Shown: piece after piece, positions 6,129 to 13,833 of the stretch
Position numbering within the stretch: the stretch's first letter is position 1
How the letters are laid out: every line of letters starts with the position of its first letter
Origin: Mayfieldus sp038040285
GTDB taxonomy: Bacteria; Actinomycetota; Thermoleophilia; Solirubrobacterales; 70-9
Direction of reading: 5' to 3'
NCBI GenBank assembly: GCA_038040285.1
Contig: JBBPIN010000040.1
Coordinates: 1 to 15,637 of the forward strand
DNA: 15,637 bases
The notes under the pieces: model-generated
The model's input: the letters and a program-made list of their open reading frames with translations, nothing else
Databases searched by the model: none
Told to the model about the DNA's origin: nothing
Translations under genes and position numbers: made by a program

Positions 6129-6814
6129 GCGCCGAGCAACCCCTCGTTCGCTGCGCCGGCGCGGCCCGCACCTACGGCAGCGGCCCGGCCGCGACCGTCG
6201 CGCTCCAGACCACCGACTGCGAGATCTGGGAGGGGGAGCGTGTCGCCCTAGTCGGGGAGTCGGGATCGGGAAAGTCGACGCTGGTCCATCTGATGGCCGG
6301 GCTCGACGATCCGACCGTTGGCGAGGTGCGCTGGCCGGCGATCGGCGACCGCGCGGCGCTGCGTCCGGGACCGGTCGCGATCGTCTTTCAGGGGCCGAGC
6401 CTGCTGCCCCCGCTCAACGTGGTCGAGAACGTGGGCCTGCCGCTCGCGCTCGCAGGACGTGCGCCGACCGAGGTGCGCGAGCGCGCCATGGCCGCGCTTT
6501 CGAGGCTCGGCCTCGGCGATCTCGCCGAGAAGCTGCCCGAGGAGATATCCGGCGGCCAGGCACAACGCGTCGCCGTGGCGCGGGCGGTGGTCGGGAAGCC
6601 GCGGCTGATCCTGGCCGACGAGCCGACCGGTCAGCTCGACCATGAGATCGGCGCGGTCGTCGTCGATGAGCTGCTCGGCGCCGCCGAGCGCTGCGGGGCG
6701 GCGCTGGTGGTCGCCACGCACGACACCGAGGTGGCCGATCGTCTCGGTGAGCGCTGGCGGCTGCGCAGCGGCCGGTTGGAAAAGAGCCCGCGGGAGGAAG
6801 CATGGTCGCTCTGA
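6125..6814 (+). CDS. ABC transporter ATP-binding protein 2 (MacB/LolD type)
   Basis: This 229-residue ATPase carries Walker A GESGSGKST (44-52), Q-loop IVFQGPSLLPP (Q89), signature ISGGQAQRVA (141-150), Walker B LILADEP (D165, E166) and switch H199. Unlike the first ATPase it has the canonical SGGQ.QR signature. The start is the TTG at 6125, which shares TTGA with the upstream stop; a GGAAGGG-like stretch about 9 bases upstream can serve as Shine-Dalgarno. It overlaps the permease start by 13 bp. The two ATPases differ along their length, so this is not a recent duplication. It would form the nucleotide-binding pair of the exporter with the preceding protein, though each could also form a homodimer. 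Confidence 0.92.
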   Translation: MSAEQPLVRCAGAARTYGSGPAATVALQTTDCEIWEGERVALVGESGSGKSTLVHLMAGLDDPTVGEVRWPAIGDRAALRPGPVAIVFQGPSLLPPLNVVENVGLPLALAGRAPTEVRERAMAALSRLGLGDLAEKLPEEISGGQAQRVAVARAVVGKPRLILADEPTGQLDHEIGAVVVDELLGAAERCGAALVVATHDTEVADRLGERWRLRSGRLEKSPREEAWSL

Positions 6815-9462
6815 CCTGGATCCGCGGCCTTCTCGCCCACCGGCGAAGCCGGTTGCTGGCGACGGCGGCGGGCGTCGCCGTTGGCGTTGCGCTGATCGCC
6901 TCGATCGGGACCTTCCTCTCGGCGACGACTTCGAAGATGACCCAGCGGGCGACTGCCCGGGTACCTGTCGACTGGCAGGTCGAGGCGCAGGGCACCGCGA
7001 AGCCGGCCCATCTGCTCGCCCAGGTGAAGGGGTATCCGGGCGTCCGAGAGGCGTTGCCAGTGGGCTTCGCCGACACGACTGGGCTCAGCGCCACGACCGG
7101 CAGCACGGTGCAGAGCACCGGGCCGGGCAAGGTGCTCGGCCTGCCGCCCGGCTACCGAGCCGCGTTTCCGGGGATGCTCCGGAGCCTTTCGGGTCGCACC
7201 AGCGGCGTGTTGCTTGCCCAGCAGACCGCGGCGAACCTGCACGCGAAGCCCGGCGACCGGGTGAAGATCGGCCGCCCGGGACTGCCGCCGGCAACGGTGC
7301 CGGTGGACGGAGTCGTGGATCTTCCCGCCGCCGACTCGCTGTTCCAGCGGGTCGGCGCCCCGGTCGGCGCCCAGCCCCAGGCTCCCCCCGACAACGTGAT
7401 CCTGCTTCCCAGCCGGGTCTTCTCACGGGTCGAGGGCCCGCTGGCCAGGGCCGGGTCCGTTCGGACCCAGATCCACGTGAAGCTCTCGCATTCCCTGCCC
7501 GGCAGCCCGAGCGCCGCCTTCACCCAGGTGAGCGGCGAGGCCCGCAACCTGGAGACGCGGTTGGCGGGAACCGGCCTGGTCGGCGACAACCTCGGCTCGG
7601 CCCTCGACCAGGCCCGCTCCGACGCCCTCTACGCGCAGATCCTCTTCCTATTCCTCGGCCTGCCCGGCGCCGTGATCGCCGGTTTGGTGACGGCCTCAAT
7701 CGCCTCGGCGGGCGCCGACCGCCGCCGCCGCGATGCGGCGCTGCTTCGCACCCGGGGAGCCTCCACGCGGACCCTGATAGGGGTCGCCCTCGGTGAGACC
7801 GCCCTCGCGGCCTGCCTTGGGATCGCCGGCGGCCTGGGGATCGCCCTGTTAATCGGACAGGCGGCGTTTGGGACCGCGAGCTTCGGCGCCGGCGGGCTGG
7901 CCGCCGCGCTGTGGGCCGGCGGGGCTGCGCTGGCGGGCTTCGGCATCGCCGCCGCCGCGATTGCGTTGCCCGCCTGGCGAGACGCGCGCGCGCTGACCGT
8001 CACCGGACAGCGGCGAGAGGTGGGCCGCACGGACCGCGCTCCCTGGTGGGCGCGATACGGCCTCGACTTCGTCGCCCTGGCGATCGCCGGGCTCGTCTAC
8101 TGGCAGGCCTCGCGCAACGGCTATCAACTCGTGCTGGCACCCGAGGGCGTGCCCCAGGTCTCGGTCAACTGGTACGCGCTGCTCGCCCCCGCCTTTGCCT
8201 GGATCGGCGCCGGCCTGATCGCCTACCGCCTCGCCGATCTGGCCCTCGTCCGCGGTCGCGGGTCGGTCCGGCGGCTGGTGCGGCCGCTGGCCGGCGAGCT
8301 TTCGCCGACGGTCGCGGCGACCATGGGTCGCCAGCGGCGGCTGCTGGCCCGCACGGTCACGCTGCTCGCGCTGACCGCCGCCTTCGCCGCCTCGACGGCG
8401 GTCTTCAACTCGACCTATCGCCAGCAGGCGGAGGTCGACGCCCGCCTCTCCAACGGCGCCGACGTCACCGTGACCGAGTCCCCGGGTGCGAACGTCGGCC
8501 CACGAGAAGCCGCGCGCCTTGCCGGGGTGGGGGGGGTAAAGAGCGTCGAGCCGCTTCAGCATCGCTTCGCCTACGTCGGCGCCGACCTCCAGGACCTCTA
8601 CGGCGTGCGCCCGCAAACGATCGGTTCAGCCGGCCAGCTTCAGAACTCCTGGTTCGAGGGCGGCAGCGCCTCGCAGTTGATGGACACGCTGGCGCGCAAG
8701 CCCGACAGCGTTCTGGTCAGCGCCGAGACGGTGAAGGACTTCCAGCTTCATCCCGGTGACCTCCTGCGCCTGCGGCTTCAGAACGGCCGCAGCAAGCAGT
8801 TCATGACCGTGCCTTTTCACTACGTGGGGGTGGCGACAGAGTTCCCAACCGCCCCCAAGGACTCCTTCTTCGTCGCCAACGCCGATTACGTCGCCAAGCA
8901 GACCGGCACCACCGCGGTCGGAAGCTTTCTGATTCAGACCGACGGCACCAGCCCCGCGACCGTCGCACAGCGGGTCCGCGGCGCGGTCGGGACCGGCGCA
9001 CAGGTGACCGACATCGTCAACCAGCGCAAGATCGTCGGCTCCAACCTGACCGCGGTCTCGCTCTCCGGCCTGACCAAGGTCGAGCTCGGGTTCGCGCTTG
9101 CGCTGGCCGCGGCGGCGAGCGGCCTCGCCCTGGGGCTGAGCTTCGCCGAGCGCCGTCGCACCTTCGCGATCGCCAGCGCCCTTGGCGCCAAGACTCGCCA
9201 GCTCGGCGGCTTCGTGTGGAGCGAGTCTGCCTTCGTCACCGGCCTCGGGCTGGTCCTCGGCGCCGCGATGGCGATCGGGCTCTCGCTGATGCTGGTCAAG
9301 GTCCTCACCGGCGTCTTCGACCCCCCGCCCGACGTCGTTGCGGTGCCCTGGCGCTATCTGGGCGCTTTGCTCGCACTTGTCCTGGCCGCGGTCGCGGCGG
9401 CCGGTGCGGCCACCCTGCGCGCGCTTCGCCGTCCGGCGATCGAGGAGTTGCGTGACCTCTAG
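6802..9462 (+). CDS. FtsX/MacB-type ABC permease with two FtsX domains
   Basis: This 886-residue membrane protein has about ten predicted transmembrane helices: one near 18-38, a first FtsX triplet (about 277-302, 323-352, 363-391), a middle pair (about 419-436 and 458-478), one near 517-535, and a final FtsX triplet (about 760-782, 803-835, 850-876). Two large extracytoplasmic regions (about 40-275 and 536-758) each follow a single helix. This is a duplicated MacB-like plan, so one polypeptide supplies both halves of the permease. GGAGG sits four bases before the ATG, which lies inside the end of the second ATPase gene. The family (LolCE, MacB, BceB-like) exports lipids or peptides or confers antimicrobial tolerance. 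The substrate is not deducible, but the neighbouring two-component system suggests a response to envelope attack. Confidence 0.9.
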   Translation: MVALTWIRGLLAHRRSRLLATAAGVAVGVALIASIGTFLSATTSKMTQRATARVPVDWQVEAQGTAKPAHLLAQVKGYPGVREALPVGFADTTGLSATTGSTVQSTGPGKVLGLPPGYRAAFPGMLRSLSGRTSGVLLAQQTAANLHAKPGDRVKIGRPGLPPATVPVDGVVDLPAADSLFQRVGAPVGAQPQAPPDNVILLPSRVFSRVEGPLARAGSVRTQIHVKLSHSLPGSPSAAFTQVSGEARNLETRLAGTGLVGDNLGSALDQARSDALYAQILFLFLGLPGAVIAGLVTASIASAGADRRRRDAALLRTRGASTRTLIGVALGETALAACLGIAGGLGIALLIGQAAFGTASFGAGGLAAALWAGGAALAGFGIAAAAIALPAWRDARALTVTGQRREVGRTDRAPWWARYGLDFVALAIAGLVYWQASRNGYQLVLAPEGVPQVSVNWYALLAPAFAWIGAGLIAYRLADLALVRGRGSVRRLVRPLAGELSPTVAATMGRQRRLLARTVTLLALTAAFAASTAVFNSTYRQQAEVDARLSNGADVTVTESPGANVGPREAARLAGVGGVKSVEPLQHRFAYVGADLQDLYGVRPQTIGSAGQLQNSWFEGGSASQLMDTLARKPDSVLVSAETVKDFQLHPGDLLRLRLQNGRSKQFMTVPFHYVGVATEFPTAPKDSFFVANADYVAKQTGTTAVGSFLIQTDGTSPATVAQRVRGAVGTGAQVTDIVNQRKIVGSNLTAVSLSGLTKVELGFALALAAAASGLALGLSFAERRRTFAIASALGAKTRQLGGFVWSESAFVTGLGLVLGAAMAIGLSLMLVKVLTGVFDPPPDVVAVPWRYLGALLALVLAAVAAAGAATLRALRRPAIEELRDL

Positions 9463-9521
9463 GGCGGATGAAACGAACTCGCTGACGACATATCGCCGAA
9501 GCCATTCATGGCTATCTCACG

Positions 9522-9543
9522 GTGGCCGCGTAGGTTCGGCCAC
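9522..9543 (+). terminator. Possible hairpin in the spacer after the permease
   Basis: GTGGCCG (9522-9528) and CGGCCAC (9537-9543) form a 7-bp stem with an 8-base loop, preceded by a shorter AGCCAT/ATGGCT repeat (9500-9513). There is no T-run. It may end the ABC transcript or lie in the leader of the next gene. Nothing else is recognisable in the 110-bp spacer except the Shine-Dalgarno AAGGAG at 9562-9567. Confidence 0.3.
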
Positions 9544-9572
9544 TTACCCCGCCAACCCATTAAGGAGCAGCA

Positions 9573-9986
9573 ATGTCGAAGAGATTTCGAAACAAGACCG
9601 CCACCGCCACCGTCGGCGCCCTGATCGCCGCGCTGGGGGTCGGCGGAATCGCCTTGGCGCAATCGTCGGGCTCGAGCTCGGGCCAGCCACGGCAAACCCA
9701 GACGGCCGCGCAAACGCGCGACAGCGCAGGGTCCGAGGCGACCGGCTCGGCCGACCAGAGCAACGCCAACGAAGAGGTCGGTTCCAATGAGCAGAGCGGT
9801 GCCAGCGAGCAGAGCGGTGCCAGCGATGAGAGCGGTGCCAGCGATGAGGGCACCGCTGGTGAGCAGCAGGACTCCACCACTGAACAGGAGTCGGGCTCGG
9901 AGACGCCGGGGAATGACGGTCCGGGTGGGCACGCCGATGAGCCCGGCAGCCCGAACGCCAACCACGAGGCCCAAGGCCAGGAGTAA
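9573..9986 (+). CDS. Small secreted acidic low-complexity protein
   Basis: This 137-residue protein starts behind a good Shine-Dalgarno (AAGGAG, five bases before the ATG). It has a classical signal peptide: basic MSKRFRNK, a hydrophobic core of about 15 residues, and ALA before a predicted cleavage after A29. The mature part is almost entirely Ser, Gly, Glu, Gln, Asp, Thr and Ala, strongly acidic and presumably disordered, with three tandem six-residue repeats of the type EQSGAS (residues about 73-90). No cysteine, aromatic cluster or recognisable domain is visible. It is probably a cell-wall-region linker or hydrophilic surface protein. The end overlaps the proposed start of the beta-propeller lipoprotein by 50 bp. 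No function is assigned. Confidence 0.7.
   Translation: MSKRFRNKTATATVGALIAALGVGGIALAQSSGSSSGQPRQTQTAAQTRDSAGSEATGSADQSNANEEVGSNEQSGASEQSGASDESGASDEGTAGEQQDSTTEQESGSETPGNDGPGGHADEPGSPNANHEAQGQE
9789..9848 (+). repeat. 18-bp tandem repeat, three copies plus a partial
   Basis: The unit GAGCAGAGCGGTGCCAGC repeats at 9789-9806 and 9807-9824 (identical), then 9825-9842 (first two codons GATGAG), with a six-base start of a fourth copy. It encodes EQSGAS/DESGAS in the secreted protein. The near identity indicates recent expansion or slippage, and copy number may vary between strains without breaking the frame. Confidence 0.85.
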
Positions 9987-11157
9987 CCGCTCGAGGACGA
10001 CGATCGCCCTCGGGGCGATCGTCGTCCTCGGCCTGGGCGCGTCCGGGTGCGAATCAGGCGCCTCCGGCGGTGCGGGTACGACCGCGAAATCGGTCGTCTT
10101 GGCCAGCAGGCCACCGCGGACCAAACCTGTGGCCAAGTTCAGGGTCCCGCCACTGATCAATCCACACGACGTCTACGCGGCGGATCGGCCGGGGATGCTC
10201 GCGGCCGCGGTCCGGCATTTCCCGCCCCGGGTCTACGTGCCGAACAGCCAGAGCAACACCGTCGACGTGATCAACCAGCACACCTTCAAGGTCATCGACC
10301 AGTTCCCGGTCGGCGCGCTGCCCGAGCACGTCACGCCCTCCTACGACCTGAAGACGCTGTGGGTCAACAACGATGCAGGCAACAGCCTGACGCCAATCAA
10401 CCCGGCGACCGGCAAGCCCGGCAGGTCGGTCCCGGTCGCCGATCCCTACAACCTCTACTTCACTCCGAACGGGCGCTACGCGATCGTCGTCGCCGAGGGG
10501 TTGAAGCGGCTCGACTTCCGCGGCGCGCACTCGATGGCGCTGCATCACTCGCTGCCGGTTCCTTGTCCGGGGGTCGATCACCTGGATTTCACCGCCAACG
10601 GCCGTTTCCTGGTCGCAAGCTGTGAGTTCGGCGGCAACCTGATCAAGGTCGACGTGAACCGCGAAAAGGTCGTCGGATCGCTGGCGCTGAAGCCCGGCGC
10701 GATGCCCCAGGACGTCAAGCTCTCGCCGGACGGCAAGGTCTTCTACGTCGCCGACATGATGTCGGGCGGCGTCTGGCTGGTCGACGCCCGGAGCTTCCAT
10801 AAGGTCGGCTTCATCCCGACCGGCGCCGGCGCCCACGGTCTCTACGCAAGCCGGAACTCCCGCGATCTGTACGTCGCCAACCGCGAAGAGGGCTCGATCT
10901 CGGTGATCTCGTTCGCGAAGCGCAAGGTGGTGCAGAAGTGGCGCCTGCCGGGCGGCGGCAGCCCTGACATGGGCGGCGTCTCGGCAAACGGCAGGGTGCT
11001 CTGGCTCTCGGGCCGCTACAACGCCGAGGTCTACGCGATCAGCACCCGAACGGGAAGGCTGCTCGCCCGCATTCCCGTCGGTGCCGGCCCGCACGGGCTC
11101 TGCGTCTACCCCCAGCCGGGGCGGTACTCGCTGGGACACACGGGGGTCTTTCGTTGA
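9937..11157 (+). CDS. YVTN/YncE-like beta-propeller lipoprotein
   Basis: This protein of about 406 residues has an Arg-rich n-region, a hydrophobic core (about 22-36) and a Cys at 38 in GASGC, a probable lipoprotein site. The rest is a repeat series of propeller blades marked by VYVPNSQSNTVDVIN, LWVNNDAGNSLTPIN, FYVADMMSGGVWLVD, LYVANREEGSISVIS and a final GPHGLCVYPQPGRYSLGHTG. Such YncE-like propellers occur outside the membrane and often bind ligands or DNA; the role here is unknown. The start is uncertain: ATG at 9937 gives a sensible signal peptide, while 9913 or still earlier in-frame starts would only lengthen the basic n-region. All possible starts lie inside the preceding gene, so the two are probably translationally coupled. 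The secreted phosphoesterase gene follows by 46 bp. Confidence 0.8.
   Translation: MSPAARTPTTRPKARSNRSRTTIALGAIVVLGLGASGCESGASGGAGTTAKSVVLASRPPRTKPVAKFRVPPLINPHDVYAADRPGMLAAAVRHFPPRVYVPNSQSNTVDVINQHTFKVIDQFPVGALPEHVTPSYDLKTLWVNNDAGNSLTPINPATGKPGRSVPVADPYNLYFTPNGRYAIVVAEGLKRLDFRGAHSMALHHSLPVPCPGVDHLDFTANGRFLVASCEFGGNLIKVDVNREKVVGSLALKPGAMPQDVKLSPDGKVFYVADMMSGGVWLVDARSFHKVGFIPTGAGAHGLYASRNSRDLYVANREEGSISVISFAKRKVVQKWRLPGGGSPDMGGVSANGRVLWLSGRYNAEVYAISTRTGRLLARIPVGAGPHGLCVYPQPGRYSLGHTGVFR
9992..10030 (+). promoter_or_regulatory. 18-bp perfect hairpin after the secreted-protein stop and within the next gene's signal-peptide codons
   Basis: The 18 bases at 9992-10009 are exactly complementary to 10013-10030, leaving a three-base loop (TCG). 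The stem starts five bases after the TAA of the small secreted protein. It has no T-run behind it. It overlaps the codons for the hydrophobic core of the following lipoprotein's signal peptide, so it could act as a terminator or attenuator for the upstream gene, an mRNA-stability element, or a pause that matters for export of the downstream protein. Confidence 0.55.
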
Positions 11158-11203
11158 TCCGGCCCTCACCTCTGCTTCATCCGGCCGCTTCACGCTCCAA
11201 GTC

Positions 11204-12202
11204 ATGTTGCGCCCGACACGCAAGATCCTGGTAACCGGCATTGCGCTCGTTCTGGCAACCGCCGTCTGGCTTGCCGCCGACGTCGCCGAGAGCGAGGAAC
11301 CGGGGCCGCAGACGGTCGCGACCGCGGGGCAGGCCCCGCTCCCGCAGGCCTCGGCCGTTCCAGATTCCAGTCGCTCGCACGTGGCGGTGCTCGTGCTCGA
11401 GAACAAGGAGTACGGCCAGGTGATCGGAAACCCGGCGGCCCCGTACCTGAACTCTCTCGCGCACCATTACGCGCTCGCCACCCACTACTACGGGGTCACC
11501 CACCCGTCTCTGCCGAACTACCTGGCGCTGACCGCCGGCACGACATTTGGCGTACACCGCGACTGCACCAGCTGCAGTTTCGGCGGGCCGAACCTGATGA
11601 CCCAGCTCAACTCGACAGGGTTCTCGTGGAGGAGTTACGTCGGTGGGGTTCCGAGCAGCTGCTACTTGGGCGCCAGGGCGACGAGCTACGTCAAGGCGCT
11701 GAACCCGTTCGTGTACTTCAGATCGATAACCGGGAGCGCGTCGGGCTGCTCGAACATCGTTCCGCTTTCCAATCTCTCGGCTGACCTGCAGGCGGGAAAC
11801 CTCCCCGACTTCTCCTGGATCACCCCCGATCTCTGCCAGGACACCCACCACTGCAGCGTCCGCACGGGCGATCGCTTCCTCTCCCAGCTCGTACCGCCGC
11901 TGGTTCAGGGATTGGGTCCGCACGGGGCGCTGTTCATCCTCTGGGACGAGGGAGCCACGAACCGCGGGCCCGGCGGAACACGGAACGGCGGCGGCCATGT
12001 GCCGGCGATCGTCGTCGGGCCGGATGTGCGCCCCGGCACACGGATCAAGACCCCGATGAACCAGTACACCGCGTTGCGGGAGTTCGAATCCGCGTTCGGC
12101 GTCTCCCCGCTTCGGCACGCGCGATCGGTGCCCCCGGACCCGTTGAGGTCCGTTTTCACCCTGAGCTTGAGGATTCGGCCCGCCGCGCCGGTTCCCGAGT
12201 AG
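11204..12202 (+). CDS. Secreted phosphoesterase (acid phosphatase / phospholipase C superfamily)
   Basis: This 332-residue protein fits the PF04185 phosphoesterase family (AcpA/phospholipase C-like). A basic start and one hydrophobic segment (about 9-25) act as signal peptide or anchor. Family features include LVLENKEYGQVIGN (E66, N67) near the start of the catalytic domain, ATHYYGVTHPSLPNYLALTAG (H100, S102), SWITPDLCQDTHH (about 204-216) and ILWDEG (D248, E249). Several Cys pairs (about 121-124, 153, 182, 211-217) suggest disulfides, consistent with export. The substrate would be a phosphomonoester or phospholipid. The ATG at 11204 has no clear Shine-Dalgarno; upstream in-frame starts overlap the propeller gene. 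It follows the propeller lipoprotein on the same strand and faces the sulfatase-like gene across 14 bp. Confidence 0.82.
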   Translation: MLRPTRKILVTGIALVLATAVWLAADVAESEEPGPQTVATAGQAPLPQASAVPDSSRSHVAVLVLENKEYGQVIGNPAAPYLNSLAHHYALATHYYGVTHPSLPNYLALTAGTTFGVHRDCTSCSFGGPNLMTQLNSTGFSWRSYVGGVPSSCYLGARATSYVKALNPFVYFRSITGSASGCSNIVPLSNLSADLQAGNLPDFSWITPDLCQDTHHCSVRTGDRFLSQLVPPLVQGLGPHGALFILWDEGATNRGPGGTRNGGGHVPAIVVGPDVRPGTRIKTPMNQYTALREFESAFGVSPLRHARSVPPDPLRSVFTLSLRIRPAAPVPE

Positions 12203-12216
12203 CTGCGGAGAAGGCG

Positions 12217-13767
12217 CTAGTTGCCGCCGAGGCGAACGAGGCGATTGGCGCGCACGAGGTAGACGCCGACCGAGTTGCTGCCCCTGTGCAGGGTGGAAGG
12301 CGGCACTACCGCGCCCCACCTGGTCTTACCTTTGAAGTGAAATGCGCGGCAGGTGGCGACGATCCGCCCATCGACGCCGATCGCGACAACGCTCCCCGCC
12401 GCCGCGCCGCCGATGGTGCCGTCGACGAAGGCGGGTACTTTGGCACCGCCGCCGACCCTGACGTGCCCGAAGTCCAAGCCGCTGTCGATATTCGCGCTTG
12501 CCGCGGAGCCCCTCGCCGAGGACGGCGCGCGCCTGCCGAGCAGGCTTGAGCGGGGGCCGAGCTGGAAGAGGCCGGTGTGCGCTCCGAGCTGCTGAGCTGC
12601 CCGGCGCAGCACGACTTCGCGCTGGGCCACCATCTCGGAAACGGACGACGAGACGTCGTTCTTTGACCCGTTGGAGATCGTGATCGGGCCTTCGAAGCCC
12701 TCGTCGGAGATCGGAACTCCCTCCACCTGGTAGGGGAGCTCGATGCCCAAAACCTGTGCGGTGGTCGGCACGATGTCGATCGTGCGGGTGTGGACGTCGG
12801 AGACCTCCCCCCTGGTCTGTCCGGGGTACTTGATGAACAGCGGCGGGTTGGCTATGCCGCCGAAGTTGTCCGGGAGGGCGATCCGGCGAAATGTCTTGGG
12901 ATCGAAGCTGATGCCGTGGTCGGCGGTGACGATGACCAGGGCCTTCTTCCAGATCCCGATCCTCTTCAGGCGCTTGATCATCCGGCTGGTGAGCGTGTCG
13001 GCATAGCCGGTCTGGATGTAGTGGCGTTGCCAGGTCGTTGCGGTGCCGCCGACGCCGCCAGCCCACTTCTGCGCGTTCGAGTTGGCCACGTCGGAGATCG
13101 GCGTGAAGTTGTAGGAGCGACCGTCCGGAAGGAAATGGAAGGGCTCGTGCGGAACCTCCATGTGGATGAAGTTGAAGCTGCGCCCGCCGCGCGGGACCTT
13201 GGCGAGCCAGCGCTGGAACTCACCCGGCTTCGGCGGCACGAACAGGTCCTGGGCGAAGGCGCCGGCGGTCAAGCCGCTGCTGCCGGCGTGCCCGCGGTCC
13301 TCGACCTGGCTCTTCGGCCTTCCCTTCCGCTGTCTTTTGGTGCCGGCCTGATTGCACAGCGACGGCGGGCAAACGTTGGTGACCGGCTCGCTGACATTGA
13401 ACTTGTACTGGCCCCCCAGCAGGGTGAAGATGCTGTGTGGCTGCTGGGAGGAGATCGGCAGGGTGGTGTAGTCGGGATCGATCCCGGTCTCGATCGCCGG
13501 CACGGCACGGCCGGTGAAGTCGGCGACCGTGGTGTTGTTGCGGTACCAGGTCGAGTGGGCCGCCAGGTTGGCGAAGCCGGGAAAGCGCTTCGCGTCGATG
13601 CGCGTCCCGGAGGGGTTCATGAGGGTGGCAGTCGGCAGCTCGTCGAAGATCACCTCGATCACAGGTGCGTCGCTCGAGGCAGTGCCCCCCAGGGCGCGGG
13701 CATCCCTTTCGGGGAGGAACAGCTTGTAGGCGATCAGGGCGCCGACGGCGAGCGCGACCACGATCAT
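12217..13767 (-). CDS. Membrane-anchored sulfatase/phosphoglycerol-transferase-like hydrolase
   Basis: This 516-residue protein has one N-terminal transmembrane segment (about 2-17) followed by an extracytoplasmic alkaline-phosphatase-superfamily domain of the sulfatase (PF00884) group. Visible features are IEVIFDELP (D42, E43) as the first metal ligand block, TTVADFTGRAVPAIETG with T85 in the nucleophile position, HMEVPHEPFHF (202-212), and VTADHGISF with D283 and H284. No Cys-x-Pro-x-Arg formylglycine motif is present; Thr as nucleophile is typical of LTA-synthase and OpgB-like phosphoglycerol transferases, so phosphate transfer or hydrolysis is more likely than sulfate ester cleavage. The C-terminal 130 residues (about 385-516) are Ser/Gly/Val-rich and look like a beta-sandwich. 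The ATG leaves the transmembrane helix with no basic n-region; the frame stays open for 22 further codons upstream, encoding basic residues. Confidence 0.78.
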   Translation of the reverse strand: MIVVALAVGALIAYKLFLPERDARALGGTASSDAPVIEVIFDELPTATLMNPSGTRIDAKRFPGFANLAAHSTWYRNNTTVADFTGRAVPAIETGIDPDYTTLPISSQQPHSIFTLLGGQYKFNVSEPVTNVCPPSLCNQAGTKRQRKGRPKSQVEDRGHAGSSGLTAGAFAQDLFVPPKPGEFQRWLAKVPRGGRSFNFIHMEVPHEPFHFLPDGRSYNFTPISDVANSNAQKWAGGVGGTATTWQRHYIQTGYADTLTSRMIKRLKRIGIWKKALVIVTADHGISFDPKTFRRIALPDNFGGIANPPLFIKYPGQTRGEVSDVHTRTIDIVPTTAQVLGIELPYQVEGVPISDEGFEGPITISNGSKNDVSSSVSEMVAQREVVLRRAAQQLGAHTGLFQLGPRSSLLGRRAPSSARGSAASANIDSGLDFGHVRVGGGAKVPAFVDGTIGGAAAGSVVAIGVDGRIVATCRAFHFKGKTRWGAVVPPSTLHRGSNSVGVYLVRANRLVRLGGN

Positions 13768-13833
13768 CAGGCCGGCCAGGCTGGAGTGGATCCGCTTCTC
13801 GATCTGGATGAAGATACAGCGGCGCGCCAGCTG

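Noticed and set aside
9787..9936. N-terminal extension of the propeller lipoprotein, reading SRAVPA/MRAVPA repeats
   Set aside because: These repeats are the out-of-frame reading of the 18-bp tandem repeat that encodes the secreted protein; a start at or near 9937 already provides a signal peptide.
10054..11406. Long open frame on the minus strand opposite the beta-propeller gene (about 450 codons)
   Set aside because: Antisense to a gene with clear blade repeats; composition is Arg/Asp/Val-rich without domains. High GC makes such frames common.
11177..12319. Long minus-strand frame opposite the phosphoesterase gene (about 380 codons)
   Set aside because: No recognisable motif, while the plus strand shows conserved phosphoesterase residues and a signal peptide.
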